DNA from: Rothia endophytica
GTDB lineage: Bacteria; Actinomycetota; Actinomycetes; Actinomycetales; Micrococcaceae
Assembly: GCF_928381505.1 (NCBI RefSeq)
Contig: NZ_CAKMSJ010000002.1
Location: forward strand, 124,001-188,000
Direction: 5' to 3'
Length of the DNA stretch: 64,000 bases
Position 1 is the stretch's first letter. The number at the start of each line of letters is the position of its first letter. The notes below the pieces were generated by a model that saw only the letters and a list, made by a program, of their open reading frames with translations, did not search any database and was not told the origin of the DNA. Shown one piece after another: positions 1 through 9,362 of this stretch. The translations under genes were made by a program, and so were the position numbers.

Positions 1-1072
1 TGTGGTTGGTGTAGCCCAGCACGCGGGTGGACAGGTCGGCTGCCCGGTCAAAATCAAAGCCGTATTCATCGACCAGAACACGAATAAGCTCCGGCCCGGC
101 AATAGCGGGGTGAGTATCGTTCATCTGAATAGCGACGTGGGCATCCAGGTTTTCCAGGGAGTCGTGGTTCACCAGGTGGCGGCGCACGATGTCCTGCACG
201 GATGCTGAGGTAAGGAAGTATTCCTGCGAGAGGCGAAGCTGCTTACCGCCATCGGTGGTGTCATTGGGGTAGAGCACTCGGCTGAGGCTGCGAGCCAGAG
301 CTTCAGGTTCTGCAGCCGCTGCGAAGTCGCCGGAGTTGAACCTGCCCAGGTCAAAGAGGTCAGCGTTAGGGGTAGCTGCCCAGAGGCGGAGGGTATTAGC
401 CCACTTGCCGCCGTAGCCCACCACGGGGCTGTCAAAAGCTTGAGCCTGGACGTGGGTGCCGGGCTCCCAGCGCAGAACACCGTTTTCTTCGTAGACATCA
501 CCGCCGAAACCAACACCGTAGACAGATTCGGGGCGGTCAAAGTCCCAGGGGTTGCCGTGGGCAAGCCAGTTTTCGGGGTTTTCCTGCTGGCGACCGTCCT
601 TGAAGCTCTGCTCAAAAAGACCGTGTTCGTAGCGCAGACCATAACCGTAGGCGGGGCAGCCCACGGTTGCCATTGACTCGAGGTAGCAGGCTGCCAAACG
701 GCCCAGACCACCGTTACCCAGGGCGGCATCCGGCTCTTCACTGGCAACGGTCTTAAAGTCGACACCTAAACCCTCAAGGGCCTCAGCTGCAATATCGCGC
801 AGACCCAGGTTGATAGCAAGGTCTTCGGTGAGGCGACCGATGAGGAATTCCATGGAGAGGTAGTAGACGCGCTTGCGGTCTTCGTCCCAGGTGCGTCGAG
901 TTGAGGCAAACCAGGGGGCCACTGCATGATCTCGCAGGGTGTGCGACAGGGCGATTCTCCAGTCGAAAACTGTTGAATGCTTGGGGTCTTTGCCCGCAGT
1001 GAACTGGAGGTGCTTCAAGAGTGCTGAGCGGAAGCTAGCTACTGATGGTTCTAGGCTTGTGTGTTCTGACAT
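1..1072 (-). CDS. glgP: Glycogen/maltodextrin phosphorylase, N-terminal part (runs off the window)
   Basis: This enzyme phosphorolyses alpha-1,4-glucan to glucose-1-phosphate in the cytoplasm. The frame is open from the ATG at 1072 down to base 1, giving about 357 codons of an expected 800 or so; the C-terminal half with the PLP lysine lies outside the window. The N-terminal family signature YYLSMEFLIGR is present, followed by the conserved stretches EPDAALGNGGLGRLAAC and YGYGLRYEHGLF. An AGGA Shine-Dalgarno lies 7 nt before the ATG. The gene lies downstream of and co-directional with ppgK, so glycogen breakdown and glucose phosphorylation sit together. Family assignment is secure; glycogen versus maltodextrin preference cannot be told from this part. 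Confidence 0.93.
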   Translation of the reverse strand, partial: MSEHTSLEPSVASFRSALLKHLQFTAGKDPKHSTVFDWRIALSHTLRDHAVAPWFASTRRTWDEDRKRVYYLSMEFLIGRLTEDLAINLGLRDIAAEALEGLGVDFKTVASEEPDAALGNGGLGRLAACYLESMATVGCPAYGYGLRYEHGLFEQSFKDGRQQENPENWLAHGNPWDFDRPESVYGVGFGGDVYEENGVLRWEPGTHVQAQAFDSPVVGYGGKWANTLRLWAATPNADLFDLGRFNSGDFAAAAEPEALARSLSRVLYPNDTTDGGKQLRLSQEYFLTSASVQDIVRRHLVNHDSLENLDAHVAIQMNDTHPAIAGPELIRVLVDEYGFDFDRAADLSTRVLGYTNH

Positions 1073-1240
1073 ACGTTTATCCTATTTCTTCAATTTTCTT
1101 ATTCATAAGGCATTTCACCGAGCCGCGGCATTGTTGCTTTTTTTACTCCGATTAAAGGTGAAACTTGTTGGTTTACATCCTTCATGTGTCGTGTTTGTGG
1201 GCTGAGTTACCTCTGCGGACAGCATGTGTGGTATAGATCT

Positions 1241-1270
1241 CCCCCGCGTTCAAGGGGTGGACGGCGGGGG
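1241..1270 (-). terminator. Possible stem-loop between ppgK and glgP
   Basis: A 7-bp GC stem (CCCCCGC at 1241-1247 with GCGGGGG at 1264-1270) encloses a 16-nt loop just downstream of the ppgK stop. There is no clear U-tract on the minus strand, so termination strength is doubtful. The rest of the 229-bp gap to glgP shows nothing recognisable beyond the glgP ribosome binding site. Confidence 0.35.
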
Positions 1271-1301
1271 TGTAACAAAGGCGGGGCCGGCAGGGTGTGC
1301 T

Positions 1302-2138
1302 CTAGGCTGCGCGGCGTGCCTGTTCGGACGGCATGCCCGCTGCCCACACCGCAGCACCAACGATTCCAGCGTTGTTACGCAACTCGGCCATCACGATAGG
1401 AGTGCGAACATCTTCTTCAAAATATGGCAGGAATTTCTCGGGGTTCTTCGAGATACCGCCACCGATGATGAAGAGATCGGGGGTGAAGAGCATTTCTACG
1501 TGGGTGAAGTAGCGGCGCAGGCGCTTGCCGTACTTCTTCCACGACAGTTCGTGAGTTTCACGAGCACGGGCGGACGCCTGGGTTTCAGCATCATGCCCAT
1601 CGATTTCCAGGTGACCCAGCTCGGTGTTGGGAACCAGCTGGCCATTGATAATGAGCGCTGAACCGATACCGGTACCCAGGGTGATAACAGCAATCAGACC
1701 TGGCTTGTCGCGGCCCTGGCCGTAGATAGCCTCAGCCAGACCAGCGGCGTCCGCGTCATTGAGGGCGTACACCTTGCGCCCGTCCAGCGCGGCGCTCATA
1801 ATACCCTCAAGGTCAGCGCCGACCCAGGACTCATCAACGTTGGCCGCTGAGAGGGTGACGCCGTTCTTCACCACGGCTGGGAAATCAATGCCGATTGCTG
1901 AATCGGGTGCTGGGGCTAGCTCCCTGCCCTGCAACTCGTCCACAATTTCGCGTACCACAGTCGCACAGGCCTCAGGAGTGGCGGGCTGCGGGGTGGGAAT
2001 GCGGAAGCGTTCGCCCACCAGATTGCCGGTACGGGTATCCACCACACCGCCCTTCATGCCGGTGCCACCAATATCGATGCCGATGGCCAGGTCGTTGGGG
2101 TTTGGTGCAGGGATTTCAGCGGTGATTGTTTCGCTCAT
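1302..2138 (-). CDS. ppgK: Polyphosphate glucokinase (ROK family)
   Basis: The 278-aa protein phosphorylates glucose to glucose-6-phosphate using inorganic polyphosphate (and usually ATP), the normal glucose kinase of many actinobacteria. The N-terminal phosphate motif DIGGTGMKG lies near residues 22-30. Other ROK/PpgK features are SAIGIDFPAVVKNG, the second phosphate motif TLGTGIGSALI and the catalytic-loop segment ELGHLEIDGHDAE. Length matches the family (about 250-280 aa). The ATG at 2138 is preceded by AAGGAG with 6-nt spacing. It follows map after 35 bp on the same strand, so co-transcription is likely, with glgP further downstream. Confidence 0.93.
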   Translation of the reverse strand: MSETITAEIPAPNPNDLAIGIDIGGTGMKGGVVDTRTGNLVGERFRIPTPQPATPEACATVVREIVDELQGRELAPAPDSAIGIDFPAVVKNGVTLSAANVDESWVGADLEGIMSAALDGRKVYALNDADAAGLAEAIYGQGRDKPGLIAVITLGTGIGSALIINGQLVPNTELGHLEIDGHDAETQASARARETHELSWKKYGKRLRRYFTHVEMLFTPDLFIIGGGISKNPEKFLPYFEEDVRTPIVMAELRNNAGIVGAAVWAAGMPSEQARRAA

Positions 2139-2173
2139 GAGCGCTCCTTGGGGCGGGTTTTTCTGATAAAGGT

Positions 2174-3088
2174 CTAGCTATTTAGGGGGAGGGTGAGGAT
2201 GTCCACGCCGTCGGCGGTGACCACCATGGTGTGCTCGAACTGAGCTGAACGCTTGCGGTCACGGGTCACCACGGTCCAGTCGTCCTCCCACATGTCCCAT
2301 TCAATGGTGCCCAGGGTGAGCATGGGTTCGATGGTGAAGATCATGCCCTCTTCGATGACGGTGTTGTAGGCGGGTGCGGCGTCGTAGTGGGGGATGATGA
2401 GCCCGGAATGGAACTCGCGGCCCACCCCGTGGCCGGTGAAGTCTCGCACTACGCCGTAACCGAAACGGGCGGCGTACTTCTCAATGACGCGGCCAATAAT
2501 GTTGATTTCTCGGCCAGGCTTAACGGCCTTCATGGCGCGGTTCAAAGCTTCTTCGGTACGTTCAACCAGGAGGCGGGACTCTTCGTCCACGTTGCCCACG
2601 AGCAAGGTGCGGTTGGTATCGCCGTGCATATCGTTTAGGTAGGCGGTGACGTCCAGGTTGAGAATATCCCCGTCCTCTAGCACGGTGGAGTCAGGAATAC
2701 CGTGGCAGATAACCTCATTGAGGGAGGTGCAGACGCTCTTAGTGAAACCCCGGTAATCCACGGTAGAGGGGTAGGCGCCGTGATCGCAGATGTATTCGTG
2801 CACCAGCACGTCAATCTCGTTGGTGGTGGTGCCGGGGACGGCAATTTTTTCAGCCTCCACGATGGCACCGGCAGCAATCTTGCCAGCTGCACGTACTAGC
2901 TCAACTTCTTCGGGGGTGTAGAAGTTAGAGCCCTGGCCCTCGTTGGCTTCAGCCTTACCCACGTATTCGGGGCGGACGATATGGGCTGGCACCGGGCGCT
3001 GGGGTGCAACAACACCGGGGGTGAGAGCACCAACCGGAGCTTTACCCGGCTCTGCAGGTAGATTGTGGGAGGAAGTGATAGTCGACAT
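2174..3088 (-). CDS. map: Methionine aminopeptidase, type I
   Basis: This metalloprotease removes the N-terminal methionine from nascent proteins. The pita-bread-fold metal ligands are visible: the two Asp in [18 protein letters not shown], His in [10 protein letters not shown], Glu in FTIEPM and Glu in AQFEHT; the substrate-side His is in VICHGIPD. With the ATG at 3088 the protein is 304 aa and carries a roughly 50-residue proline-containing N-terminal extension, as in actinobacterial MetAP1c enzymes. The frame stays open upstream to 3289, but that part is arginine-rich, resembles no family extension and would collide with the divergent gene at 3289, so the internal ATG is preferred even though its Shine-Dalgarno is weak. 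Confidence 0.93.
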   Translation of the reverse strand: MSTITSSHNLPAEPGKAPVGALTPGVVAPQRPVPAHIVRPEYVGKAEANEGQGSNFYTPEEVELVRAAGKIAAGAIVEAEKIAVPGTTTNEIDVLVHEYICDHGAYPSTVDYRGFTKSVCTSLNEVICHGIPDSTVLEDGDILNLDVTAYLNDMHGDTNRTLLVGNVDEESRLLVERTEEALNRAMKAVKPGREINIIGRVIEKYAARFGYGVVRDFTGHGVGREFHSGLIIPHYDAAPAYNTVIEEGMIFTIEPMLTLGTIEWDMWEDDWTVVTRDRKRSAQFEHTMVVTADGVDILTLPLNS

Positions 3089-3288
3089 GGTTTCTATGGT
3101 AGTCGCCAGCCGCTCCACCTGCCCAACAGTGTCCGCCCGGCGCATGTGCAGAAACTGTATTTTTTGCCACCGTGACCGAGCGATACCGGTCTGCCCTGTG
3201 ATTCGCCCCTGGCTGGGTGACTTACCGGGGGAGTAGACTGCTAGGGTAAGCTCGCTCACGCAAGCGCCGATTACTTTTAGGAGGAGCA

Positions 3289-3492
3289 ATGCCGCTCGAC
3301 GGTCTCACCCCCGGCCCCCACGCCACAGAGTTCTACTACAACCTCAAAACTGGGCAGGTAGAAGAAGGCCAGCAATCCCCCGTTAAGGATCTTTGGGGTC
3401 CCTTCAAGACCCGCGAAGAAGCCGCCAACGCTATGGAGTCCGCCCGTAAGCGCAACGAAGAACTAGACGCCCAAAAGGATGGCTGGTTCTAA
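3289..3492 (+). CDS. Small conserved actinobacterial protein (SPOR-like)
   Basis: This 67-aa protein has a strong AGGAGGAG ribosome binding site directly before the ATG. The sequence is compact, with an aromatic beta-type N-terminus ([14 protein letters not shown]), a central [15 protein letters not shown] and a charged helical tail ending in DGWF. The [10 protein letters not shown] pattern resembles SPOR/sporulation-type peptidoglycan-binding folds, and short proteins of this type recur beside map in actinobacteria. There is no signal peptide or membrane segment, so a peptidoglycan-binding role is not supported by localisation. It is divergent from map and convergent with panB. Function unknown. 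Confidence 0.75.
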   Translation: MPLDGLTPGPHATEFYYNLKTGQVEEGQQSPVKDLWGPFKTREEAANAMESARKRNEELDAQKDGWF

Positions 3493-3514
3493 ACTAACTG
3501 GCCCAAACGTCAGA

Positions 3515-3623
3515 AGTGCTGTAGATATCTTTTCGCCGGCTGGCTCGGGGCTGGCGTGAATTGGGGCGAGCGCCCCGCGCGAGTCCCAAGAGGGTCAGCC
3601 GGCGAAAAGACACCTACAGCACT
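3515..3623 (-). repeat. Long imperfect inverted repeat (28-bp arms) between convergent genes
   Basis: Arms at 3515-3542 and 3596-3623 are complementary at 26 of 28 positions and flank a 53-nt centre that contains its own small GC hairpin. The two non-matching positions are A-C in plus-strand RNA but G-U wobbles in minus-strand RNA. The element therefore folds completely only when transcribed in the panB direction. It begins 22 bp beyond the panB stop. It could be a 3' UTR stem or terminator for panB, although no U-tract follows, or a small mobile-type repeat. Confidence 0.7.
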
Positions 3624-3645
3624 GTTGAAATTTGTTCCGCTGGTT

Positions 3646-4530
3646 TTAGCTGTCGAAACGGTGCTCTGGGGCAGGGTAGGCGCCTGAGCGGACGTCCTCC
3701 CGGTAGGCTTTAGCGCCGTCGGTGAGGGTTTCAAAGAGGTTGGCGTACTGCTTCACGAAGCGGGCCATTTTGCCGTCTCGCAGACCGAAGGCGTCCTGCC
3801 AGACCAGTACCTGGCCCGAAGTATCGCCACCGGCACCGATGCCGATAATGGGAATACGAACTGCACTGTTGATAGAAGCTGTGACATCGCTGCGGGTCAT
3901 CTCCATGAGCAGACAAAAAGCGCCCGCTTCTTCGAGAGCCAGTGCGGTTTCTTGCAGGATATCCCCACCGGTGCGCCCCTGCACGCGGAAGCCGCCCAGG
4001 GCATGCTCGGACTGGGGAGTGAAGCCAATATGAGCCATCACGGGGACGCCGGCGGCTACGATAGCTCGCACATGGTCCACGTGGTGGGCGGTTGCTTCCA
4101 TCTTGATGGCGTGCGCCCCGCCCTCTTTCATAAAGCGAACCGCGGTGGCGACCGCCTGAGCCGGGCTTTGTTCGTAGGAGCCAAAGGGAAGATCCGCTAC
4201 CACCATAGCGCGCTGAGCTGCGGTAGAGACCGCCTTGACCAGCGGAATCATTTCATCAACGGTGATGGTGAGGGTCGATTCATGCCCCAGCACATTGTTG
4301 CCCGCTGAATCACCAATCAGCAGAATATCGATGCCAGCCCGGTCAAAAATAGTGGCGGTCAGAGCATCATAGCTGGTGAGCATAGCAAACTTTTCGCCGG
4401 CGTCCTTAGCCTGCTGCAGGTGCACGGTGCGCACTTTTTTGACGGCTAGCACGCTGCTCTCTTCAGCTACTGTAGCGGCGGCAGCTACCGGAGCTCCGGC
4501 GCTGTAGGGGGCGGTTTCTTCGTTAGACAT
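3646..4530 (-). CDS. panB: 3-methyl-2-oxobutanoate hydroxymethyltransferase
   Basis: The first committed enzyme of pantothenate synthesis transfers a hydroxymethyl group from methylene-tetrahydrofolate to 2-oxoisovalerate, giving ketopantoate. Family motifs in order are AMLTSYDALTA, the metal-binding IGDSAGNNVLGHEST, VADLPFGSYEQSP, KMEA, AHIGFTPQ and the catalytic-Glu region LLMEMTRSD, then IGIGAGGDTSGQVLVWQD. The protein is 294 aa; about 35 residues of Ala-rich N-terminal extension precede the conserved core, as is common in actinobacteria. It is divergent from glnA2, the same neighbourhood as in mycobacteria. No other pantothenate gene is in the window. Confidence 0.95.
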   Translation of the reverse strand: MSNEETAPYSAGAPVAAAATVAEESSVLAVKKVRTVHLQQAKDAGEKFAMLTSYDALTATIFDRAGIDILLIGDSAGNNVLGHESTLTITVDEMIPLVKAVSTAAQRAMVVADLPFGSYEQSPAQAVATAVRFMKEGGAHAIKMEATAHHVDHVRAIVAAGVPVMAHIGFTPQSEHALGGFRVQGRTGGDILQETALALEEAGAFCLLMEMTRSDVTASINSAVRIPIIGIGAGGDTSGQVLVWQDAFGLRDGKMARFVKQYANLFETLTDGAKAYREDVRSGAYPAPEHRFDS

Positions 4531-4733
4531 ACTATCTACTGTATAGACCCCTGCGCCCCGTGCAAGCCTGACCCTCGAGCAATATCTCGAACGGTGAAAG
4601 TTTTGTTTAAAGCAGGTTACGGCGCCCTGGGCCTTGCCGCTATGCCCTATGCTCTGGCGTACAGTTAAGGGCAGGATGTATCTTCCGTATCACGGTGGCT
4701 AGACGCTGCCGTCCGCGAGAAAAAGGACAGTGT

Positions 4734-6074
4734 ATGGATCGTCAGCAAGAGTTTGTTTTGCGCACCATTGAAGAGCGCAACGTGAGGTTCGTTCGCCTGT
4801 GGTTTACGGACGTCGTGGGGCAGCTCAAATCGGTTGCTATCGCCCCTGCTGAGGTTGAGAGTGCCTTTGATGAGGGCATTGGCTTTGATGGTTCTTCTAT
4901 TGAGGGCCTGTCCCGTATCTACGAGTCCGACATGCTCCTGCAGCCTGACCCCTCTACCTTCCAGGTGTTGCCCTGGCGCGGTGATGAGGAGCCCACCAGC
5001 CGCATGTTCTGCGACATTCTCACACCGGATGGCGAACCCAGCGCGTCAGATACCCGCGGTGTGCTGAAGAATGTGCTGTCTAAAGCTGCTGGCATGGGCT
5101 TTACCTGCTACACCTCCCCGGAAATTGAGTTCTACCTGCTCAAATCCAAGGACCTGGGTGCCAGCGGTTTCCCGGAACCCGTTGACTCCGAAAGCTACTT
5201 CGACCACACCCCGGGCGGTGTGGTGCAGGACTTTCGCCGTAAGGCAGTAACTACCCTAGAAGAAATCGGTATCTCGGTGGAGTTCTCCCACCACGAAACC
5301 GGGCCTGGGCAAAACGAAATTGACCTGCGCCATGCCGATGCTTTACAAACCGCCGATAACATCATGAGCTTCCGCACCGTCATCAAAGAAGTGGCGCTGT
5401 CCCAGGGAATCTACGCGACCTTCATGCCCAAGCCCTTCACCGAACACGCAGGCTCGGGCATGCACACCCACTTCTCCCTCTTTGAGGGCGACACCAACGC
5501 CTTCTTTGAAGCAGGTGCCGAATTCCAGCTCTCCCGCACCGCAAAGCACTTCATCGCCGGCGTACTCAAGCACGCCCCAGAGTTCACCTCGGTTACCAAC
5601 CAGTTCGTGAACTCCTACAAGCGTCTCTGGGGCGGCGGCGAAGCTCCCTCCTACGTTTCATGGGGCCATAACAACCGCTCAGCCCTGGTGCGCGTGCCCC
5701 TCTACAAGCCCAACAAGATGCAGTCAGCCCGTATGGAGTACCGCGGTATCGATTCTGCTGCCAACCCCTACCTCGCCTACGCCGTAATTCTTGCCGCAGG
5801 TTTGAAGGGCATCGAGAACGAATACGAGCTGGGCGGGGCAGTCACCGAGGACATCGCCGCAATGACCAGCGCTGAGCGCCGTGCCATGGGCTACCATGCC
5901 CTGCCCACCTCCCTGCACGATGCCATCCTGCGCACCGAAGAATCTGAGTTCATGGCCGAAACCCTCGGTGAGCAGGTCTTTGAACAGTTCTTGCGCAACA
6001 AACGCCAGGACTGGAACGCCTTCCGCGCTGAAGTCACCCCCTACGAACTCAAAAACAACCTGGGGATTCTCTAA
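4734..6074 (+). CDS. glnA2: Type I glutamine synthetase, second paralogue
   Basis: A 446-aa GSI-family protein, ATP-dependent ligation of ammonia to glutamate. Visible motifs are GFDGSSIEGL, the metal-binding EIEFYLL, the ATP site region KPFTEHAGSGMHTHFS, NSYKRLWGGGEAPSYVSWG and the glutamate-binding RMEYRGIDSAANPYLA. The length and the tight link to glnE match the mycobacterial glnA2-glnE pair. The ATG at 4734 has AAAGGACA upstream; the reading frame extends 13 codons further up but those codons are not conserved-looking. It lacks the DLYELP-type adenylylation segment seen in the other glutamine synthetase here, so it may not be a target of the neighbouring GlnE. Paralogues of this type are sometimes secondary or non-essential; its true activity cannot be read from sequence. 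Confidence 0.93.
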   Translation: MDRQQEFVLRTIEERNVRFVRLWFTDVVGQLKSVAIAPAEVESAFDEGIGFDGSSIEGLSRIYESDMLLQPDPSTFQVLPWRGDEEPTSRMFCDILTPDGEPSASDTRGVLKNVLSKAAGMGFTCYTSPEIEFYLLKSKDLGASGFPEPVDSESYFDHTPGGVVQDFRRKAVTTLEEIGISVEFSHHETGPGQNEIDLRHADALQTADNIMSFRTVIKEVALSQGIYATFMPKPFTEHAGSGMHTHFSLFEGDTNAFFEAGAEFQLSRTAKHFIAGVLKHAPEFTSVTNQFVNSYKRLWGGGEAPSYVSWGHNNRSALVRVPLYKPNKMQSARMEYRGIDSAANPYLAYAVILAAGLKGIENEYELGGAVTEDIAAMTSAERRAMGYHALPTSLHDAILRTEESEFMAETLGEQVFEQFLRNKRQDWNAFRAEVTPYELKNNLGIL

Positions 6075-6152
6075 CCCCGCTGGGTGCATCCCTGCCCAGG
6101 GCTGCACCTCACCTTTATCCTCAGCAGCCCGGCCCAAAGGAGTCCAGTACCG

Positions 6153-9100
6153 GTGACCGCCCCGAAGATGCCAGAAGTAGCAGAAACACCTGAAGAAGCA
6201 GCCCGCCGAGCTGACCAAGAACGCAAGGCGCACCTACGCCTCTTGCGCGAAATGACCTCAGTGGGTTTCTACGATGCTGGGAAGAGTGAACGCTGGCTGG
6301 GGTCTAGGGAACTAGAAACAGTGGACCAGCAAAAACTCTTTGAGGGGCTGCGCCTTTCTCCCTCACCCGATATCGCTCTCCCCGCCTTGGTACGACTCAT
6401 TGAGCGCGCCCCGCAAGTAGTTTCTCTGGCTAATCAGGGAGCTGAGGCCGCTCCGCTGTACCGGTTACTGGGAGGATCGGAGGCACTGGGTGAATTTCTG
6501 ATCCGCCGCCCAGAGCACACAGACCTCCTTCTGTCATCATCCGAGATTCCTGAGACTGTTGGCCTTGAAGCGGCCGAAGCGCCGCCGTCCCTGCTGTCTG
6601 AAACAGACGGGGAGTTCCTGACCCCCATCGCACCCCTGGATACGGTTCACCGAAATCACCTGTTGCAGGCCGTTGGCGCTGACCCCGAGGCAGCAACCCC
6701 GGTCGCGCAGCTGACCGGCAAGGACGCCTACATCGCCCTCAGATCCGCTTATAGACGCCATCTGACCGCGCTCGCCATCGCTGATTTGACCGCCTACGCA
6801 CCGGAACAGTTCATGCCCACCGTGGGCAGAAGCCTGGCAGATTTGGCGGCAGCTGCCTTAGACGCGGCACTGGCGATTGCTCGAGCTGAAGTTGCTGAAA
6901 GTCGCGGGGCCCAAACCGTGGCCGCCGTTGAGCTAGCCATTATCGGTATGGGTAAATGCGGGGCTAGGGAACTCAACTACATTTCAGATGTTGATGTGGT
7001 CTATACCGTGGCTCATGCGCCGCTGAGCGACCTGCCGGAGAACTTCACGCCGCTGACCGAAAATGAGCTAACCACCATCGGCTCAGAATTGGTCCAGGCA
7101 CTGAGCAAAGCCATTATGGCACCGGCTCCAGAACCCGCGCTCTGGGAAGTTGACGCCAACTTACGCCCCGAAGGTAAGGACGGCGCGCTGGTACGCACCG
7201 TGGAGTCTTACGTGACCTACTACAAGAGGTGGGCAGAAAACTGGGAGTTTCAGGCGCTGCTCAAGGCCCGCCCCATCGCTGGTACCCCCGAGCTGGGCGT
7301 CCGCTGGGCCCGCGCGATGCGTCCTTTTGTCTGGGAATCGGCCGGCCGAGAATCCTTTGTGCAATCGGTGCAAAGCATGCGCGGGAGGGTTACCGATAAC
7401 ATTCCCGCAGCTGAAGTTGACCGGCAAATCAAGCTAGGCCCCGGTGGATTGCGTGACGTCGAGTTCACCGTGCAGTTGCTGCAACTGGTGCACGGCCGGA
7501 CCGATGAAACCGTTCGCACCCAAACCACCACAGACTCCATCGCGGCACTGGCACGTGCCAGCTATATTGGCCGCACTGACGGCCACGACTTCGCAGAAAC
7601 CTACGCCGCCCTGCGCGTTATGGAGCACCGCATCCAGTTGCTCTACATGCGACGCACCCACCTCATGCCCGCTAAGGAGAGCGACCGGCGAGTGCTGGCG
7701 CGTAGCCTCAGCTCACCGGTAGCCGTGGGCAACCTGACTGAAGAGAAGATGCTCAAAAACTGGCAGAGCATCAAGCGCACCGTCAAAGGCCTGCACGAAC
7801 GCCTCTTCTTCCGCCCCCTCCTGGCAGCCGTTGCCAACCTGTCGACGGACGAGGTCGCTCTCAGCCCCCAGGCAGCTGCCGACCGCCTGGCCGCCCTGGG
7901 CTACAAGGACCCCAAGCGGGCCATGACTCATATTGAGGCACTGACCAAGGGACTACGTCGTTCAGCCGAAATTCAGCGCACCCTCATGCCAGTGTTGCTC
8001 GGCTGGTTTGCTGCTGGGGTAGACCCGGACGCCGGGCTTTTGGGGTTCCGTCGAGTCAGCGAATCTCTGGGCGGCACCCCCTGGTACCTGCGTATGCTCC
8101 GCGACTCACCGGCCGCAGCTGAACGGCTCTGCGCCCTGCTGTCCAGCTCCCGGTTCATTACCGACCTGCTAGAAGACACTCCAGAGCCCATCGCCTGGTT
8201 GGACAAAAAGGATGACCTCAATCCCAGATCAGCAGAGGCCATCAGCGGTGAAATGACCTCACAGCTCACCCGCCACACCCAGGTCAGCGAAGCCATTCGT
8301 GCGGTTCGTATGGCGCGCCGCCGCGAAATACTGCGCATAGCTATGGGTGAAGCGCTGGGGCTCAACGATATTCATCAGGTGGCCCGTGGGCTAGCCGACA
8401 TTGACCGTGCCGCTATTCAAGCAGCCCTGACCCTGGCAGAGCGGGAACTGGCCAACACCGGCACCGAACAGTTGACCGATGTAGCCGTCATTGCTATGGG
8501 CCGGCAGGGTGGAGCCGAAATCGGCTACGGTTCAGATGCTGACCTGATGTATGTGCACCAGCCCCGGCAGGGCACTGACGAGAGGCAGGCGCAAACCCAG
8601 GCAGTGGAACTGGTGACCCGAATGGTTGCCCTGCTCAAACAACCCTGCACCCCAGCAATACGTGCTGAGAAGGTCCTGGAGATTGATGCTGACCTCCGCC
8701 CCGAGGGCAAACAGGGAGCCATGGCGCGCTCGCTGGAGTCCTACCGCGAATACTACGAGCGTTGGGCTGATACCTGGGAGTTCCAAGCACTCTTGCGGGC
8801 ACGGCCTATCGCGGGCAGCGAGCGCGTGGGGCAGGCCTTCGTCCAGCTCATCGCGCCCTACCGCTACCCTGCGTCCTTTGATGCAGCCAAAGTAACGGAG
8901 ATTCGCCGCATGAAAGCCCGCGTTGAAACCGAGCGTATGCCCCGTGGGGCTGATAAGAACCGCCAGCTTAAGCTGGGGCGCGGTGGGCTTACGGATGTTG
9001 AATGGCTGGTGCAGCTCCTGCAACTTCAGCACGCTGCCTCCCACCCCGAACTGCAAACCACCGGCACTATCACTGCTTTGATGGCGATGGTGGAGGCTGG

Positions 9101-9353
9101 TTTGGTGTCGGCAGAGGACGCTGAGGTATTGCGCACCGCCTGGGAGCTGGCAACCAAGATTCGTGGTCTCAACGTGCTACGCACCGGCCGGGCATCGGAC
9201 ACCCTCACCACGGTGCGGTCAGACCTTGAAGCTATTGCTCGCTGGTGCGGCTACCCGCCCCTGAGTGCACGTGACCTAGAAGAGGACTATCTACGGGCCA
9301 CCCGCCAGGCGCGGGCAGTCTACGAGAGACTGTTTTATCCCGCCACGCCTTAA
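6153..9353 (+). CDS. glnE: Bifunctional glutamine synthetase adenylyltransferase/deadenylase
   Basis: The protein attaches AMP to, and removes it from, a tyrosine of glutamine synthetase in response to nitrogen status. Two tandem nucleotidyltransferase domains are visible: the N-terminal one with GMGKCGARELN and SDVDVVY around residue 265-285, and the C-terminal one with AMGRQGGAEIGYGSDADL around residue 780. Each is followed by the repeated DANLRPEGK/DADLRPEGK and KLGPGGLRDVEF/KLGRGGLTDVEW motifs. At 1066 aa it is full length. The GTG at 6153 is preferred because AGGAG lies 10 nt before it. An upstream ATG at 6084 would lengthen the protein by 23 unconserved residues. The start lies 78 bp after the glnA2 stop, so both probably form an operon. 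Confidence 0.95.
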   Translation: MTAPKMPEVAETPEEAARRADQERKAHLRLLREMTSVGFYDAGKSERWLGSRELETVDQQKLFEGLRLSPSPDIALPALVRLIERAPQVVSLANQGAEAAPLYRLLGGSEALGEFLIRRPEHTDLLLSSSEIPETVGLEAAEAPPSLLSETDGEFLTPIAPLDTVHRNHLLQAVGADPEAATPVAQLTGKDAYIALRSAYRRHLTALAIADLTAYAPEQFMPTVGRSLADLAAAALDAALAIARAEVAESRGAQTVAAVELAIIGMGKCGARELNYISDVDVVYTVAHAPLSDLPENFTPLTENELTTIGSELVQALSKAIMAPAPEPALWEVDANLRPEGKDGALVRTVESYVTYYKRWAENWEFQALLKARPIAGTPELGVRWARAMRPFVWESAGRESFVQSVQSMRGRVTDNIPAAEVDRQIKLGPGGLRDVEFTVQLLQLVHGRTDETVRTQTTTDSIAALARASYIGRTDGHDFAETYAALRVMEHRIQLLYMRRTHLMPAKESDRRVLARSLSSPVAVGNLTEEKMLKNWQSIKRTVKGLHERLFFRPLLAAVANLSTDEVALSPQAAADRLAALGYKDPKRAMTHIEALTKGLRRSAEIQRTLMPVLLGWFAAGVDPDAGLLGFRRVSESLGGTPWYLRMLRDSPAAAERLCALLSSSRFITDLLEDTPEPIAWLDKKDDLNPRSAEAISGEMTSQLTRHTQVSEAIRAVRMARRREILRIAMGEALGLNDIHQVARGLADIDRAAIQAALTLAERELANTGTEQLTDVAVIAMGRQGGAEIGYGSDADLMYVHQPRQGTDERQAQTQAVELVTRMVALLKQPCTPAIRAEKVLEIDADLRPEGKQGAMARSLESYREYYERWADTWEFQALLRARPIAGSERVGQAFVQLIAPYRYPASFDAAKVTEIRRMKARVETERMPRGADKNRQLKLGRGGLTDVEWLVQLLQLQHAASHPELQTTGTITALMAMVEAGLVSAEDAEVLRTAWELATKIRGLNVLRTGRASDTLTTVRSDLEAIARWCGYPPLSARDLEEDYLRATRQARAVYERLFYPATP

Positions 9354-9362
9354 GGGCGTGCT

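Noticed and set aside
169..765. 198-codon minus-strand ORF inside glgP
   Set aside because: Out-of-frame shadow of the glycogen phosphorylase gene; the composition is not protein-like.
1236..1272. CCCCCGCGT stretch before glgP resembling a CRISPR repeat
   Set aside because: It shares only a 9-base GC word; stem spacing and handle do not match, unlike the site at 55070.
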